The notes below the pieces were generated by a model. The model did no database searches, was not told the DNA's origin, and saw only the letters and a program-made list of their open reading frames with translations. Made by a program: the position numbers and the translations under genes. From Avena insularis (Eukaryota > Streptophyta > Magnoliopsida > Poales > Poaceae), in the NCBI GenBank assembly GCA_023614405.1, contig CM042693.1:335589527-335653526 (forward strand): 64,000 nucleotides of DNA, in the 5' to 3' direction. Below are positions 46,278-57,448 of the stretch, piece by piece; position 1 is the first letter of the stretch, and each line of letters opens with the position of its first letter.

Positions 46278-47996
46278 TTCTGCTTGGCCTCTCGGAGAGG
46301 CTGAGACTTCGGTGTTCTGTCTGGTTTTAGAATGGCCAGCCACAGCCAGTGCCTTTGGATCTTCTGTTTAGTCGGATGCTGTGTTGTAATATGTGTGTAC
46401 TATGTGTTTGAACCAGATTGTGGGTTGATTTTTTTTCAATGAGGAACCGGCAGAAACACTATTGTTTAGACAAAAAATTAGAACATAAGTATTTCACTAA
46501 ATAAACGATACTTATTATGGATCGGAGGAGGTACTAATCACCGATCTGGTTTTGGAAGGTACATGTCCAGTATCGACACTCCTTTGAAGGCCATACCAAG
46601 TTGTTTCTTGTCCTCAAGAGTCATCATCGCCACCTCGATGCAAGTCATGCCGTGATGTTTAAGATTTGATATTTTTTCCTCCTTCCAAATGTTTCACAAG
46701 GTACATGAGACGCTCTCTATGGCAGCATAGCGTCTCACCTCGTTCGATGTCGAGGAAGGGATAAATGTTGTTCCATCAACTTCGACACTCGTATGGTGGT
46801 ATAATGGATGTGGTTGGTATAATAATCTCTCATATCCTGCACACGATTTCAAAAGGTGGAGGAGAACATAAATTTGCTATGACACATGGGCAAGCACATC
46901 AATAGTCACATTAACCATGATCAAATTTTGAACATAGGCTCGGTACAAACGCTCCAGATGTAGAGGCCGCCGAATAAACTATACTACCGTTTCTTTTTGA
47001 TAAGTAGACTCCTCTTTATATGTCTGCAACTAGACATATGAAATGTAGCTCCAAAGATGTTAGAATTGACCAAGCTGCTCAAATTGTGTTGAGCCTGTTA
47101 CAATTGCGACAAGAAGATAACGAAGAACGAAAACAAAACACAGCAAGGGGGACACAGATTTAACGTGGAAAAACCTCTCCAACAAAGAGAGGAAAAAACC
47201 AGGCGCCAATGAAACTTCAATATATCGAGGAGTGTTAACAAACGGCGGGGATTTTCCCGATGCAACTATCCAAACCGGCGGCTTACAAGGGGTGAAGATA
47301 TCGGTGGAAACATTGGTCTTCGACGATCCGTGCATCCGTGCCGCACCCCATATGGCGTCCCGTTACACTCGGCCCAAGCCTCCCGGCGACGGGCCTCGCT
47401 CCACTCGTCAGAAGTTGGCCTATACTTTGTAGAATTTGGATCAACATATAACAGAGCCCAATGACGGTTCTAGTCGGGATACCCTACCTTTCTTTGTTTT
47501 CTTTGTTGTGTGTGTGTGTGGGGGTGGGAGGGGGGGGGGGGATTTTCCTTTTTAATGCCGTGTTCTAGTAAGTTGCTTTTGTATTTTCTGTGCTCCTACG
47601 ATGGTACATTCAACATTTGTTGAGAAAAACGCACAAGCTAAATTTATCGGCCAGAACTATACTAATATCGGTATAATTCGTTTCAAGAAACCATATTTGT
47701 GGCATGCTTGATACACAAACAATTTTCGATTGTAGTACTGCCGCCCTCCCTGAGTCAGCGACGTCTATTAGCTAGCTAGCTAGATTCAAAATAAGTAAAA
47801 TCAAAATCACGTTGCAAAAACTAGAAAAATGTGGTATTGTAAAATGATTGATTCAAGTCATATAATCTTATCATAGTTTTCTGCGATTTAATGAATTAAC
47901 TTCTATATCAAAATATTGTAGTTTTTTCCAATATACATACCTGTATGGATACAGTTGAGGCCATATAATTGTTGGTGACACGACTTGACTTTAGTA
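46278..47996. other. Intergenic region with repeat fragments
   Basis: The first 200 bp should hold the epimerase promoter. The stretch 47050-47440 (CACAGATTTAACGTGGAAAAA, TATATCGAGGAGTGTTAACA) looks like a retroelement fragment of unclear family. GCTAGCTAGCTAG occurs near 47771. No gene is recognised. Confidence 0.45.
47505..47544. repeat. GT/G-rich simple repeat
   Basis: (TG)n followed by G runs, ending in a run of 12 or more G. Confidence 0.85.
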
Positions 47997-48231
47997 CTAT
48001 CTCCATTCCGGTTTATAAGGTAAATACGTACTTCGAGAAAATAGTTTGGCGTAAATTTGGTCAACAATATATGAATTATATGTCACAAAAATTATACCAT
48101 TGAAAACGTATTTTAAATATGAATCTAATGGTAATTTTTTTATTAAATATACCTTATATTTTATTAACTTAATTTGTGATTAAACTATTTTCTTAAAGTA
48201 TGTATTTGTCTTATAAACCGGAATCGAGTAG
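47997..48231. mobile_element. Stowaway MITE
   Basis: A 235-bp element with ends CTATCTCCATTCCGGTTTAT and ATAAACCGGAATCGAGTAG, inverted repeats extending about 35 bp, and TA on both sides (47995-47996 and 48232-48233). AT-rich and non-coding. Confidence 0.88.
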
Positions 48232-48233
48232 TA

Positions 48234-48668
48234 GCTCTGTTTCATAACAGGGGCGCAAAAAACGATGCTTCAGTCCTGTACACAAAAGATCTTTGCTGCT
48301 TAGCCTGAGGTGCTTTGTGGTCTTCATGGCGGCACAAAATGCACTTGTCCCTTGCCAACAATTTTATTCCGGGATATGCCTCTTGAGCGATTGAAAGGCA
48401 AAGGGGGATATTTTTTCCAACTCAAAGATAGATAATGCTTGGGCCGCACGGAGCAGCCCATAGCGAGTCCAACTACCGCTAGTGGACCGCTGCAGCCCGC
48501 CACGATAGGCCTCATGCGCCCAGGCGACCGGCACGCTTCCAGGCTGGCTTACTGGGCCTCCATCTTATCTCTCGCTCCAATAAAGTCGATCTCTTATTCC
48601 TGCTCAGCCCGGCATCCTGACCAACGGTTCCTCTCTTTCCCAGTTCCGCCCCGAAAAACCCCCGCCTC
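48234..48668. other. Upstream region of the unknown membrane-protein gene
   Basis: No coding frame is favoured. The base composition rises in GC towards 48500, fitting a promoter/5' UTR. No TATA box was fixed. Confidence 0.4.
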
Positions 48669-48985
48669 TCGAAGCTTCTAGAAGACCTCGCTCCCTCCCG
48701 CCTCTCGAAGCGCGAGCCCCCGAGCGGGCAGGAGGTGCGCGTGGCTCGGGCACCGGTGGCAATGGTGTCGGCGGGTGGTGGTGCGCCCGGCGGCCTCGGG
48801 GAGAGCTCGCCTCTGCCTCCCGAAGCTTCTAGAAGACACCATTCCCTCCCGCCTCGAAGCGCGAGCCCGGAGCCCCCGAGCGAGAAGGAGGAGCGGGTGC
48901 GCGCGGCTCGCGCACCGGCGGCGATGGCGTCGGCGGGTGGTGGTGCGCCAGGCGCCGTGGACGGCCTTGAGGCGAGCTCGCCGCC
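48669..48985 (+). repeat. Tandem duplication over the 5' end and start codon
   Basis: Unit 1 (48669-48820) and unit 2 (48821 to about 48985) both begin CGAAGCTTCTAGAAGAC. They share CTCCCTCCCGCCTC, GAAGCGCGAGCCC, GTGCGCG-GGCTCG, CACCGG-GGC and TCGGCGGGTGGTGGTGCGCC. Each unit carries an in-frame ATG (48762 and 48924). Confidence 0.85.
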
Positions 48986-51900
48986 GCGTCCGCGGCCTCG
49001 CCGCGCAGCATCCGCGCGTGCGGTCGTTGCGTTCGCTGCGCACGGCCGCGACGACCTCCGAGAGTCCCTCCGCGAGGTGCTCGAGCGGATCTTCGCCGAA
49101 GGCTGCGTGGACGTGATGTCGGCAGCATCCTGCGTCGGCGCGAGCTCGTCTCCGCCCCCGCCTCCGCCTCGCCGGGCTGCTACCCCGCCTTCTCTCCTTG
49201 CGTCCCATGGCCACGGGGGCGTAGACCTGCGAGAAGCCCTCCCCGAGTTGTTCGAGCGGCTCGTCACCGACGGCTACCTGCACCTGGCCTCGCCACCGTC
49301 CAGCTTACCTTTCCGCTTCGGCACAATCGGCCGATTTCGTGCGAGGTGAGGCGCCCTTGCCCCACGGAATTGGTCACTTGATGATTACTATGTAAGCACT
49401 ACCGGTTATTTGATTCGAGAAAGAATATGCATCCGTGAATCTCTATGTTAGGCTGTTGCATTTATAGTTTGATGTTTACTGCTGATTCGTTGGGCCCCGA
49501 TTGTTTTCTTGATACTAGCAATAGTTTAATGCTCGTCTTCTTTCTTTTCACCACTTTGTAGTTATCTGATGAATTTGAATGCTCAAGAGGATCTGCTGCT
49601 TATCAATCACAAAGATATGGCACAATCATCTTACCATCAATGGCAATCAGCATTTAGCCACCATAATCCCAGGGTAGACACTTTTCTTACCTTCGTTTGA
49701 TAACTATGTTGGATTTGACTTAAATCATTGAGCAATCATGGTTTGGTAAAATCCCTTGTATTAGACAAGGTTTTATGGAAGATCTTGAAAACATGCTACA
49801 TTGGTCTTATTTGTAAACCTGAACCTTACTATTTCCATTGGCATAAAATCTATAATCAGAGTGATGGCAATACAACTGAGTGTGCGCAACCTATAACCAG
49901 AGTTTGGAGGAATGCTGTCAGACTGCTGAGTATATCTTGTGACAAGAGGCTTTACTAGAGAAACAGTTCCTGATATTCCAGGAACCCGGGACTTCTCTTT
50001 TGTGCACTTCTCTTGATTTGGGACTACTAATTCCTCCTGTGAATTAATGCTTACTTATGTTCAGTAGTATAATTAATTGTACCAAGTAGAGATACTGATA
50101 TTCCTTGTCTCTGGTTTAGTTATTTCTCTAAATAGAAATTTAGTTAATTTGTTTCATGTTGTTAGGATTGGAAATGCAATTGACTGTGCACAACCTATAA
50201 TCTGAGTTTGGAGTAATGCTGTCAGATTGTCAGTAATCTTCTGACACGAGGCTTTACTAGATAAACAGTTCCTGAGAATCCAGAAATCTGGGACTTCTCT
50301 TTTGTGCACTTCTCTTGATTTGTGACTACTCATCCCTCCTGTGAATTAATGCTTACTTATGTTCAGTAGTATGACTAATTGTACCAAGTAGAGATACTGA
50401 TATTCCTTGTCTCTGGTTTAGTTATTTCCTGCTAAGTAGAAATTTAGTTAATTTGTTTCATGTTGTTAGGATTGATGGTGATCAGCCTCTCCCTGTATAT
50501 GAAACGGGGAAGGGGCGTAAAACCTGTCCGTACAATCTAATTCCTAGTTTTCCTCATAATGGCCCTAGGGCCCTATACTACCACGCTTATATTGACTACG
50601 GTGAGTAATTGACCTTTTAACTTTTTGATCTAAGGTTCAAGAAATGAATGTGGACGGGGCAAACTTGAATGCACATGAAGAATTGGATGATCTGAGTGAT
50701 GCTCTTGCTCTTTTTATCGCCAAGCCCAAACTCTATGCTCAGGTCAGAAATGCTACATTTTTATTATTTTGGCTTTGTTTTTTCTGCTAGGTATCTTTGT
50801 AGTTTTTACATTTCTAGGGTTAGATTTTTTTTGCTCTAATGTTGGTTGAGCACTGAATTTACTCACGTATGCATTAATCTATGAAATCCTAGCTGACATG
50901 TGATATTTGTTCAATTGTGCTTCTTTGTCTTTGGCAGCCGTCTCTTCTGCTCTCTGACATTGGGCTGAAGAGTCATGTCTATGCAACAAGCGATGTCAAC
51001 TCAGCTATTAGGTACTATTTCACAACTGAGATCAAGTTTATCCGCACAGCTGCACCTGCTTGTCACTTGCAGGTGTCAACAAATGAAATATGTAACTCTT
51101 TGCCTGCCATGCATCTTTGCAGGGAATTTGATCATGCCAGTAGTGCTCAATTGATAGGTTCACGCACAAGCGCATCTCAGTTTTGCATGACTACAGGTGA
51201 GCTTCTGCTGGCACCAGCCATATATGTAGTAGGAAAACAACAATCACATTTTGTTGTACTTCCTTCAGCAAAAATTGATGCAATGGACTATCATTTTGTG
51301 CTATTGACCAAAATATCTTAAAGCTTCTATAGAAATACCTAATCGGTGCCAGGTTTTAGGAAATACCATGTTTACTCTGTGATGAAGATTGTGTTACACT
51401 ATGCTCCATAGAAATATACACTCCTTAGAGCAGTTTTCTCGAGCAGTTACTTGATATTTGTGTTAGATCGTGCAGATACCATGTCTGGAGGAAGCCGGTT
51501 TTCCCTTTTGCACCATGAGCATGGAACTAGGATAGATAGATGGATGACACCTGAGGTACTGTCTGTTAACAGCGTGGTGCAATCACTTTAGTTGATCTCT
51601 TGATATTTTGATCTTGAGCAGTTTCTCACTTCTGCTAAGTTGCACTATGACTTGGTTGGTTTGTTGCAGATCTTGACTTGTCATGAATGTGAAACTTCTG
51701 CAGCAAAAAATCAGTATTTGATTCATTGGAATTCTATTCTTCAGCAGAAATTAGAGGAGTTATCTGAGCATAATATTGCAGCTGTTCAAAGTACGAACAT
51801 AAGTGGGCATGACACTGGCCCACTAAAACCTGAGTTAGTTGAAGGTTCTGTTAGAAACGTGAAGGTTGTTAGCTACTGTGTTTTCTTTGGTACTATTGGT

Positions 51901-53278
51901 GAAATATACTATTGCATTAAGTATATATGTACTGAATGAAAATGTTGTTTTATTTGTATCTCATGTGTGCTGTAGGAAGTGAAAAGCGTAAGGGGGAAGT
52001 CCAAAAAAGAAGCAAGTAAGGATAATGGACCAGAACCTGCATCAAATACCGATACAGAATCAGCGGGAAACTACCAGGTAGTTAATTTTTTTTTCTGTAC
52101 TTCTGGTTTAAGTCTTATCTACTGGTCGTTTAAGTATTCATTTGCATCAAGTATATATGTTCTGATAGAAACTATTGTCGTTTGATTTCTATCCCGTTAT
52201 GTGCTATAAGTTAATGGAAAAATTCAACAAGATGCTTGTCGACTGTGTATTCTTTGCTATGCCACAAGTTTTGATATTTTTCCCAAGGTATCAAGCTCCC
52301 AAAGAGAAGCCTGCAGAGAACCCTGCAGAACAGCGTTTAAGTTTGGTGGCTATTATTCAGCACGCGGAAAATAAAAGCAACGAGAAGACTGTCGTTGTAT
52401 TCTTCTTTGTGATGTTTGTGAGTGTATGGTTGCTTGGCTTGGTGCTGTCACTGTTTGGTCGTGGCAGCAGATGCACCGCAGCAGTTTCGATGTTAACTCT
52501 ATGGACTGTTGGTTTAACGGTTGCTTTCATAGATTACATGCTTTGCAAATGCTTGCCAGAGGATTGTCTGTTCACATGGCTATTTCGGGGGCATTGGCTT
52601 GCAATGTTTGTTGGGATAGCGTACATATGGTTTACATATGTGCGTGTGCCAAAGTTTCCATCAATCAAACTTTCTAGTTGTCAGGTAGGGGTTATTTACA
52701 CAGTATCATTTGATTCATATGATGAACTGCAGATTCACAGTTCTGGTCTTTTGCCTTTTCTATGCAGCTTAAATATCCAGGCCTGCCAAAGTTTCCTTCA
52801 TTTCAGCTTCCTGATTGTAAGGTACGGGTTATTTCCAGTGGCATTTGATTCATACGATGTACTGCAGATTCACAGTTCTGGTGTTTGTATTTTCTATGCA
52901 GCTTACATATCCATGCGTGCCAAAGTTACCTTCATTTCAGCTTCCTGGCTGTCAGGTATGGGTTATTTATACAGTATCATTTGATTCATACAATGAACTG
53001 TAAATTCACAGCTGTGGTGTTGGCCTTTTCTATGCAGCCTACATATCTATGCATGCCAAATTTTCCTTCATTTCAGCTTCCTAGTTGTCAGTTATGAGTT
53101 ATTTTTATAGCGTCATTTGATTCATATGATGAACTGAAAATTCACAGTTGCGCTGTTTGCCTTCTCTCTGCAGCGACTCTTTGATCTGTTGAGAGGATGG
53201 CGCAAGAGTCCAGCGCCTGCGGTTGTGCATGATACTAAAGCGGAGGATGAGTTGAAGGAGCCTATGCTACCAGTTTGA
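48762..53278 (+). CDS. Unrecognised multi-exon protein with C-terminal membrane segments
   Basis: Proposed exons are 48762-49345, 49562-49673, 50486-50600, 50642-50742, 50938-51011, 51123-51196, 51476-51555, 51670-51864, 51976-52077, 52211-52684, 52768-52821, 52902-52955 and 53174-53278. They give about 707 residues in one consistent frame. The third and fourth exons have alternative acceptors. The N-terminus is Ala/Ser/Pro-rich with two similar modules (DLRESLREVLERIFAEGC and DLREALPELFERLVTDGY). The middle is soluble (ETGKGRKTCPYNL; a SRFSLLHHEHGTRIDRW segment; a Cys/His-containing ILTCHECETS). The tenth exon holds about three hydrophobic stretches, then a repeated PKFPSFQLP tail and a charged end (DELKEPMLPV). 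No known domain is recognised. A membrane-anchored role is inference. Start codon 48924 is an equally possible choice. Confidence 0.65.
49867..50472 (+). repeat. Tandem duplication inside an intron, about 303 bp x 2
   Basis: Two units run from an ACTGTGC/AGTGTGC-GCAACCTATAA start to GTTTCATGTTGTTAGGATTG. GAGGCTTTACTAGA occurs at about 49945 and 50248, and TTGTACCAAGTAGAGATACT in both. Each unit ends with an acceptor-like TTGTTAG. Confidence 0.85.
52631..53173 (+). repeat. Tandem array of a 54-bp mini-exon and its intron (about 135-bp period)
   Basis: Four copies end at 52684, 52821, 52955 and 53091. Each exon part encodes 18 residues of type xTYPCVPKFPSFQLPxCQ; copy 1 is the end of the large membrane exon. 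Copies 2 and 3 have an AG acceptor (TTTCTATGCAG) and a GT donor (GTACGG, GTATGG) and are phase 0-0. In copy 4 (53038-53091) the donor reads TTATGA instead of GT, so using it would run into a stop. Confidence 0.9.
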
Positions 53279-53321
53279 CAGCGGAGGATGAGTTGAAGGG
53301 GCCTATGCTACCAGTTTGACA
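53240..53321 (+). repeat. Tandem duplication of the stop-codon region, 41 bp x 2
   Basis: GCGGAGGATGAGTTGAAGG-GCCTATGCTACC followed by AGTTTGACA occurs at 53240-53280 and 53281-53321, with one difference (A/G). The first copy contains the TGA used by the gene (53276-53278). The second copy is therefore in the 3' UTR. Confidence 0.92.
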
Positions 53322-53607
53322 AGGCATCCTGTGATGGACTATTAACACCTGATAGCTGTCGTTTCTCCTGATATGTCCTTACTACTCTGCATAGCCATGA
53401 TACGGGTTTTAACTGAAAACAGATGTCCTTGTACTAGTAGTACTCAAGACAGATAATCATTGCTCCTCATTGCACTTGCATTGTACTAGTATGAGATCTC
53501 AGCACTAGCACAGAATATGTGAATATTGATGTCTTGTTAGAAAGAGCAAAAGTAAATGCAATATTGATGACCTACATTCATGCATACATATGCTTTTCAT
53601 ATATATC

Positions 53608-54834
53608 TCACTGATGGATGGAAGGGAAGAACCATGCCGCCTTGGTTTGATCCGCGATGCGCGATGAAACTGGTGTGATTGTGTTGCTTCTCATATCATA
53701 GACACCGCATGTGCTAGTGTATTTACAGGTTGGCCAGAGGCACCAGAATTCAAGGCCGTAGTCGACGAAATATATCTGGTCTCCTCTGAAGTGGTCGCCG
53801 GCATCGATGGCCTTGCAGCAGTCGTGGCTAACGAAGAGTACCCGATCGTCGAGGCTCCCAAGCTGTACCCACCGGGACATCTCCAGGTCTGCCTCGAACA
53901 CTTTGAATGTCATTGCGTCTGCCCAGTCCCGGGCTGACGCCGAAGGGACGATCCACCGAACCATGAGCAGTTTGCCCCGCGATACAACAAGATAGCAGTT
54001 CCTGCCACACACAACAGCGGCGTATGGCCCGTCCAAGGTGGTCACCGCCTCCGGGGGAAACCCTTCCTCCGAGAGCGGCGCCAGGATGACTCGCTTGACA
54101 CCCCTTACGACGGGCTCGCCGGTGTCCATGTCCCTTCGGAGATCGTGCTCGTAGAGGTCGCCTCGCCTGCTCACGGCGTACATCTTGCCCCTGTAACGGG
54201 CCATGTCATGGTACCACGTCCCGTTGCAAATGCCGGCCGGCCACGAGGACATGCCCGGCCAGCAGAACACCACCACGTCCGGGAGGCCGTGGTAGGCGAT
54301 CTTGGCGGCGACGAGGCCGTTCGCGCACATGACCACCTTCCGGAGGTGGAAGATCGTGGAGCTGGGAGGCACGACACACGCGTCATCGTCGATGTCGCAG
54401 CCGCGGCGGACAGGCTCCTTGCAGTGGTCCGGGAGCCTTACAACGCCTCCGGTGAGAGGGTTCTTCATGTAATGGCGCCCGACTCTCACGTCCTCCAGCA
54501 GCAGCCAGTTGTCGAAGGAGCCTCGGCACTTCTCGTAGGCCTCAAAGCGGAGCTCCTGACGCTTGCCGTCGGTGAGCCTCTCGAAGGTGCCATCGTCGCG
54601 GAACCTGAGCCATGGGAGAGGCGGCGGCGAGGACGGCGAGTGCAGCAGCTTCACGGCGTGGCGCCAGTGCCGGCACACGGAGCCGAAGCGGACGTGGTCG
54701 GCGTGGGTGTGCAACCGGCATAGGACGATCCCCGCGAGGTCGAGCGGGAGGTCCGACCAGCAGCATGGGTAGGAGCTTGCCGCCGCCGCCGCCGCCGGCG
54801 GCGGCTCTTTGCCTTTGCTTGCGCTGGAGCCCAT
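53608..54834 (-). CDS. F-box / DUF295 protein
   Basis: A single-exon gene of 408 residues. It starts at ATG 54834 (MGSSASKGKEPPP); upstream codons in frame contain no earlier ATG. After an Ala-rich lead, an F-box follows at about residues 27-62 (CCWSDLPLDLAGIVLCRL...VRFGSVCRHWRHAV), which would bind SKP1 in an SCF ubiquitin ligase. The rest has the kelch-less DUF295 pattern of a large grass F-box family: LRFRDDGTF, MKNPLTGGVVRLPD, MARYRGKMYAVSRRGDLYEHDL, GRNCYLVVSRGKLLMVRW, VFEADLEMSRWVQLGSLDDRVLFVSHD and IYFVDYGLEFW. The substrate is unknown. No damage is visible. The gene converges with the unknown membrane-protein gene (330 bp between stops). Confidence 0.92.
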   Translation of the reverse strand: MGSSASKGKEPPPAAAAAASSYPCCWSDLPLDLAGIVLCRLHTHADHVRFGSVCRHWRHAVKLLHSPSSPPPLPWLRFRDDGTFERLTDGKRQELRFEAYEKCRGSFDNWLLLEDVRVGRHYMKNPLTGGVVRLPDHCKEPVRRGCDIDDDACVVPPSSTIFHLRKVVMCANGLVAAKIAYHGLPDVVVFCWPGMSSWPAGICNGTWYHDMARYRGKMYAVSRRGDLYEHDLRRDMDTGEPVVRGVKRVILAPLSEEGFPPEAVTTLDGPYAAVVCGRNCYLVVSRGKLLMVRWIVPSASARDWADAMTFKVFEADLEMSRWVQLGSLDDRVLFVSHDCCKAIDAGDHFRGDQIYFVDYGLEFWCLWPTCKYTSTCGVYDMRSNTITPVSSRIADQTKAAWFFPSIHQ

Positions 54835-55337
54835 CAACCCGGAAAGCCTTGAACTTGGATTGGAGGATCCGCAGTCCGGCACACGGCAACAGCTCTCGGC
54901 ATTGGGGTTTCACAAAGGGAGCAGCATACCGTATCAATTACAGAATAGAATCGATCATAAACTCTCTTTTTTACTTGAAATCGATCACAAACTTGATAAG
55001 TAGTAGAATCAATTATAGCCGCCCCTGAAGGCAACAAAGATTACCACGGTCTTTTTTTCCCCAATTGCTAAAAAGTGCTTGGAGGCCTTTTCCAGCCTCC
55101 GATTTGTGACCGTCGGATCAAGTACCTGTCCAGACAGATACTACCTGGAACAGTAGCGTCCCCAAACGACCCTCACCTGCGCATTCAAACCACCCACGTC
55201 TCTCCACCCACCCACGTCTCTCCGCCTGTCCCGTCCTTCTCTCCATTTTCTCCGCTCGTGGGGGTGGCGTGTCGCAGGCGAGCTGAGCGCGGCAGAGGGC
55301 GGCGAGCTCGGTCCGCGGCTGAGGGGTAGGGGATCCG
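54835..55337. other. Divergent spacer between F-box gene and Mutator-like region
   Basis: It should contain the F-box promoter (reading left). No Mutator-type terminal repeat could be fixed by eye. The repeat CCCACGTCTCTCC occurs twice near 55194-55220. Confidence 0.4.
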
Positions 55338-55811
55338 GTGGGGTGGATCTTCATCCTCAAGCTCGCGGCGACACCGTCTGTCCGCGCGTCCCCCGTTCCT
55401 GTCCCATTTTTCTCCCGCGGCGTCGGGGGGGGGGGGGGGGTACTGCTCGAATCGGAGGTGAAGGAGAGCAGAGCGGGGAAGAGGGGTGCGAGCTTGATCC
55501 GCGGAGGGGGTAGGGGCATCCGCGGCGGGTGGATCTGCACCCTCGAGCCTGGTGGTGGGGGCGACAAGCTCTTCGGTGAAAGGAGCGACGAGATCTGCGT
55601 CAAAGGAGCTTCGCGGAGATCCATCTCACGCGTGCGGCCGTCGAGATCCGCGTCAAGGCAGCTTCACGGCGACCCGCGGTGGCATCGAGCGAGCGGCGAG
55701 TTTTCATCGGAGTTCAATTCGCGCGGAGTTTGTTTTTGCTCGAGCGCGGAGTTCGTTTTTGCTCGAAGACAAAGATTCTACACGGATTTTGTCTTCATCA
55801 AGCAACCAGAG
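55338..55811 (+). other. GC-rich probable 5' exon of the Ulp1-like gene
   Basis: An open, GC-rich stretch includes a 15-G run at 55426-55440 and two similar GATCTGCGTCAA/GATCCGCGTCAA motifs. It ends AAGCAACCAGAG before GTAGGTAATC, a good donor site. The next 1.6 kb looks like an intron, so this is most likely a non-coding or N-terminal first exon of the downstream gene. Confidence 0.35.
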
Positions 55812-56558
55812 GTAGGTAATCGTACTGCCTCCCCCCTAAATGCCATGGCTAAATCCATCTGAGAATGTGGGATTTTTGTGTTACGTTGAAGCAATAATAA
55901 ATGAAAATCTAAACCAAATAAAAAATGCAGCACGATGATGGTTAAGTTGTTACTACTCAAGTACTGGGATGATTCCAATTATTTGTCAGGTGTATGTTCT
56001 AGGGTGTGTATGTTCTAGGTGTGTATATTTTTTTTATGATTTTTTGTCCTTGTCGGTGCGTGCCATGCCATGTGTATTATTGCACATCTACTCAAGTACC
56101 CGTGATCTATCTGCCATGCGTATATTCTAGGTGTGTATATTTTTTCGATGATTTTGTTCTTGTTAGTGCGTGCTGATGTATTTTGCTAGTGCCCTACTCT
56201 ATTTTGGTAGTAGTATATATCTTGTGTTGGAGAAAAAATAACTAAAAATCAAAATGTAGCATGATTACGTGCTAAATTGTTACTTCAAGTACAGGATTAT
56301 TTTTTGCAATTTCATGACCCATGATCTATCACATGCTTGATTATGGGTGGTAAAATACCAGTGCCATTTGTTTATGGGTGTTCTAGATTTTGTATGTTTT
56401 TTTATGATTTTTTGTCCTTGTTAGTGTGTGTCGATGGATTTGTTAGTGCCCCTACTTTGTGTTTGGCAGTAGTATATATCTTGAGTTGTTTCTCTAGCAT
56501 GGTTTTTTAAGCTGGGCTTTTAAATTCAGTATGCTTACGCTTTCTTTTTTAGTTGCTT

Positions 56559-56873
56559 TTTGTTCATGATGGATAGTTTGTTTCTCCCAACTTGCTTAAA
56601 TTGGTTCAAAACCATGCTTAGTTGGTTCCAAATACCACCAACTTGCTTTTTGCTCATGATGGATAAATTGTTTCTTCCAACTTGTTTAAATTGGTTCAAA
56701 ATCCTGCTTAGTTGGTTCCAAAATACTACATAGTTGGTTCCAAATACCACCTACTTGCTTTTGTTCATGATGGATAAATTGTTTCTCCCAACTTGCTTAA
56801 ATTGGTTCAAAAACCTGCTTAGTTGGTTCCAAAATACTACATAGTTGGTTCCAAATACCACCTACTTGGTTTT
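56559..56873 (+). repeat. Tandem repeat rich in AAGTTGGTT-like words, 90-113 bp x 3
   Basis: Three units contain TCATGATGGATA, TTTGTTTCTCCCAACTTGC, AAATTGGTTCAAAA and TTAGTTGGTTCCAAA in the same order, starting at about 56559, 56651 and 56761. They lie in the first long intron-like region of the Ulp1-like gene. Confidence 0.8.
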
Positions 56874-57448
56874 GCTCATGATTCCAACTTGCTTAAATTG
56901 GTTCAAAATCATACTTAGTTTTGAATGCTTTTTAATGCTTGATTTCAGTTGCTTTGTTTTTTGTGATGGTTTAGTTGTTGCTTGCGACATGCCTAAGTTT
57001 TGTTATAAATACTACTTAGTTGTTTTCTGATGTTTTTTGAATGCTTTTGATTTTTAGTTATTTTTTTAAAATTTTCTTGCTCATGATGGTTAAGTTGTGT
57101 GTTCCATCATGCTTAAGTTGGTTCCAAATACTACCTAGATGGTTCATGTTTTTTTAAACCTTTTTGATTTTTTCATGTTTTAAAGTTGCTTGCCCATGAA
57201 ATGGCTAAGTTGGTGTTTGCAGCATGTTTAAGTTGGCTACATGCTCTCACCTAAGTTACCTTGAGTTTTTTTTACTCTTTTTTACATAAGTTAGTTGTAT
57301 AAATGCCTAAGTTGCATTCTGGGTATATACAAAGTTGTGTTATATTCTTAGCTTTTTTGTATACTTCATATCTGTTTTTCAGGAAGAACATAGTGCTAAG
57401 ATGAGTTAGTTTTGGCTTTTTTACAGGGTAGAATATCACTAGGGACAT

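Noticed and set aside
53038..53091. Fourth mini-exon as a normal exon of the unknown gene
   Set aside because: Its donor site is TT instead of GT and reading on gives a stop two codons later, so it was left out of the proposed coding sequence.
54145..54723. 192-codon plus-strand frame
   Set aside because: It is antisense to the F-box/DUF295 gene; GC-rich codons give open frames on the opposite strand. No domain.
55426..55440. Poly-G run as a functional G-quadruplex
   Set aside because: A single homopolymer run is best read as a simple repeat, and its length is prone to assembly error.
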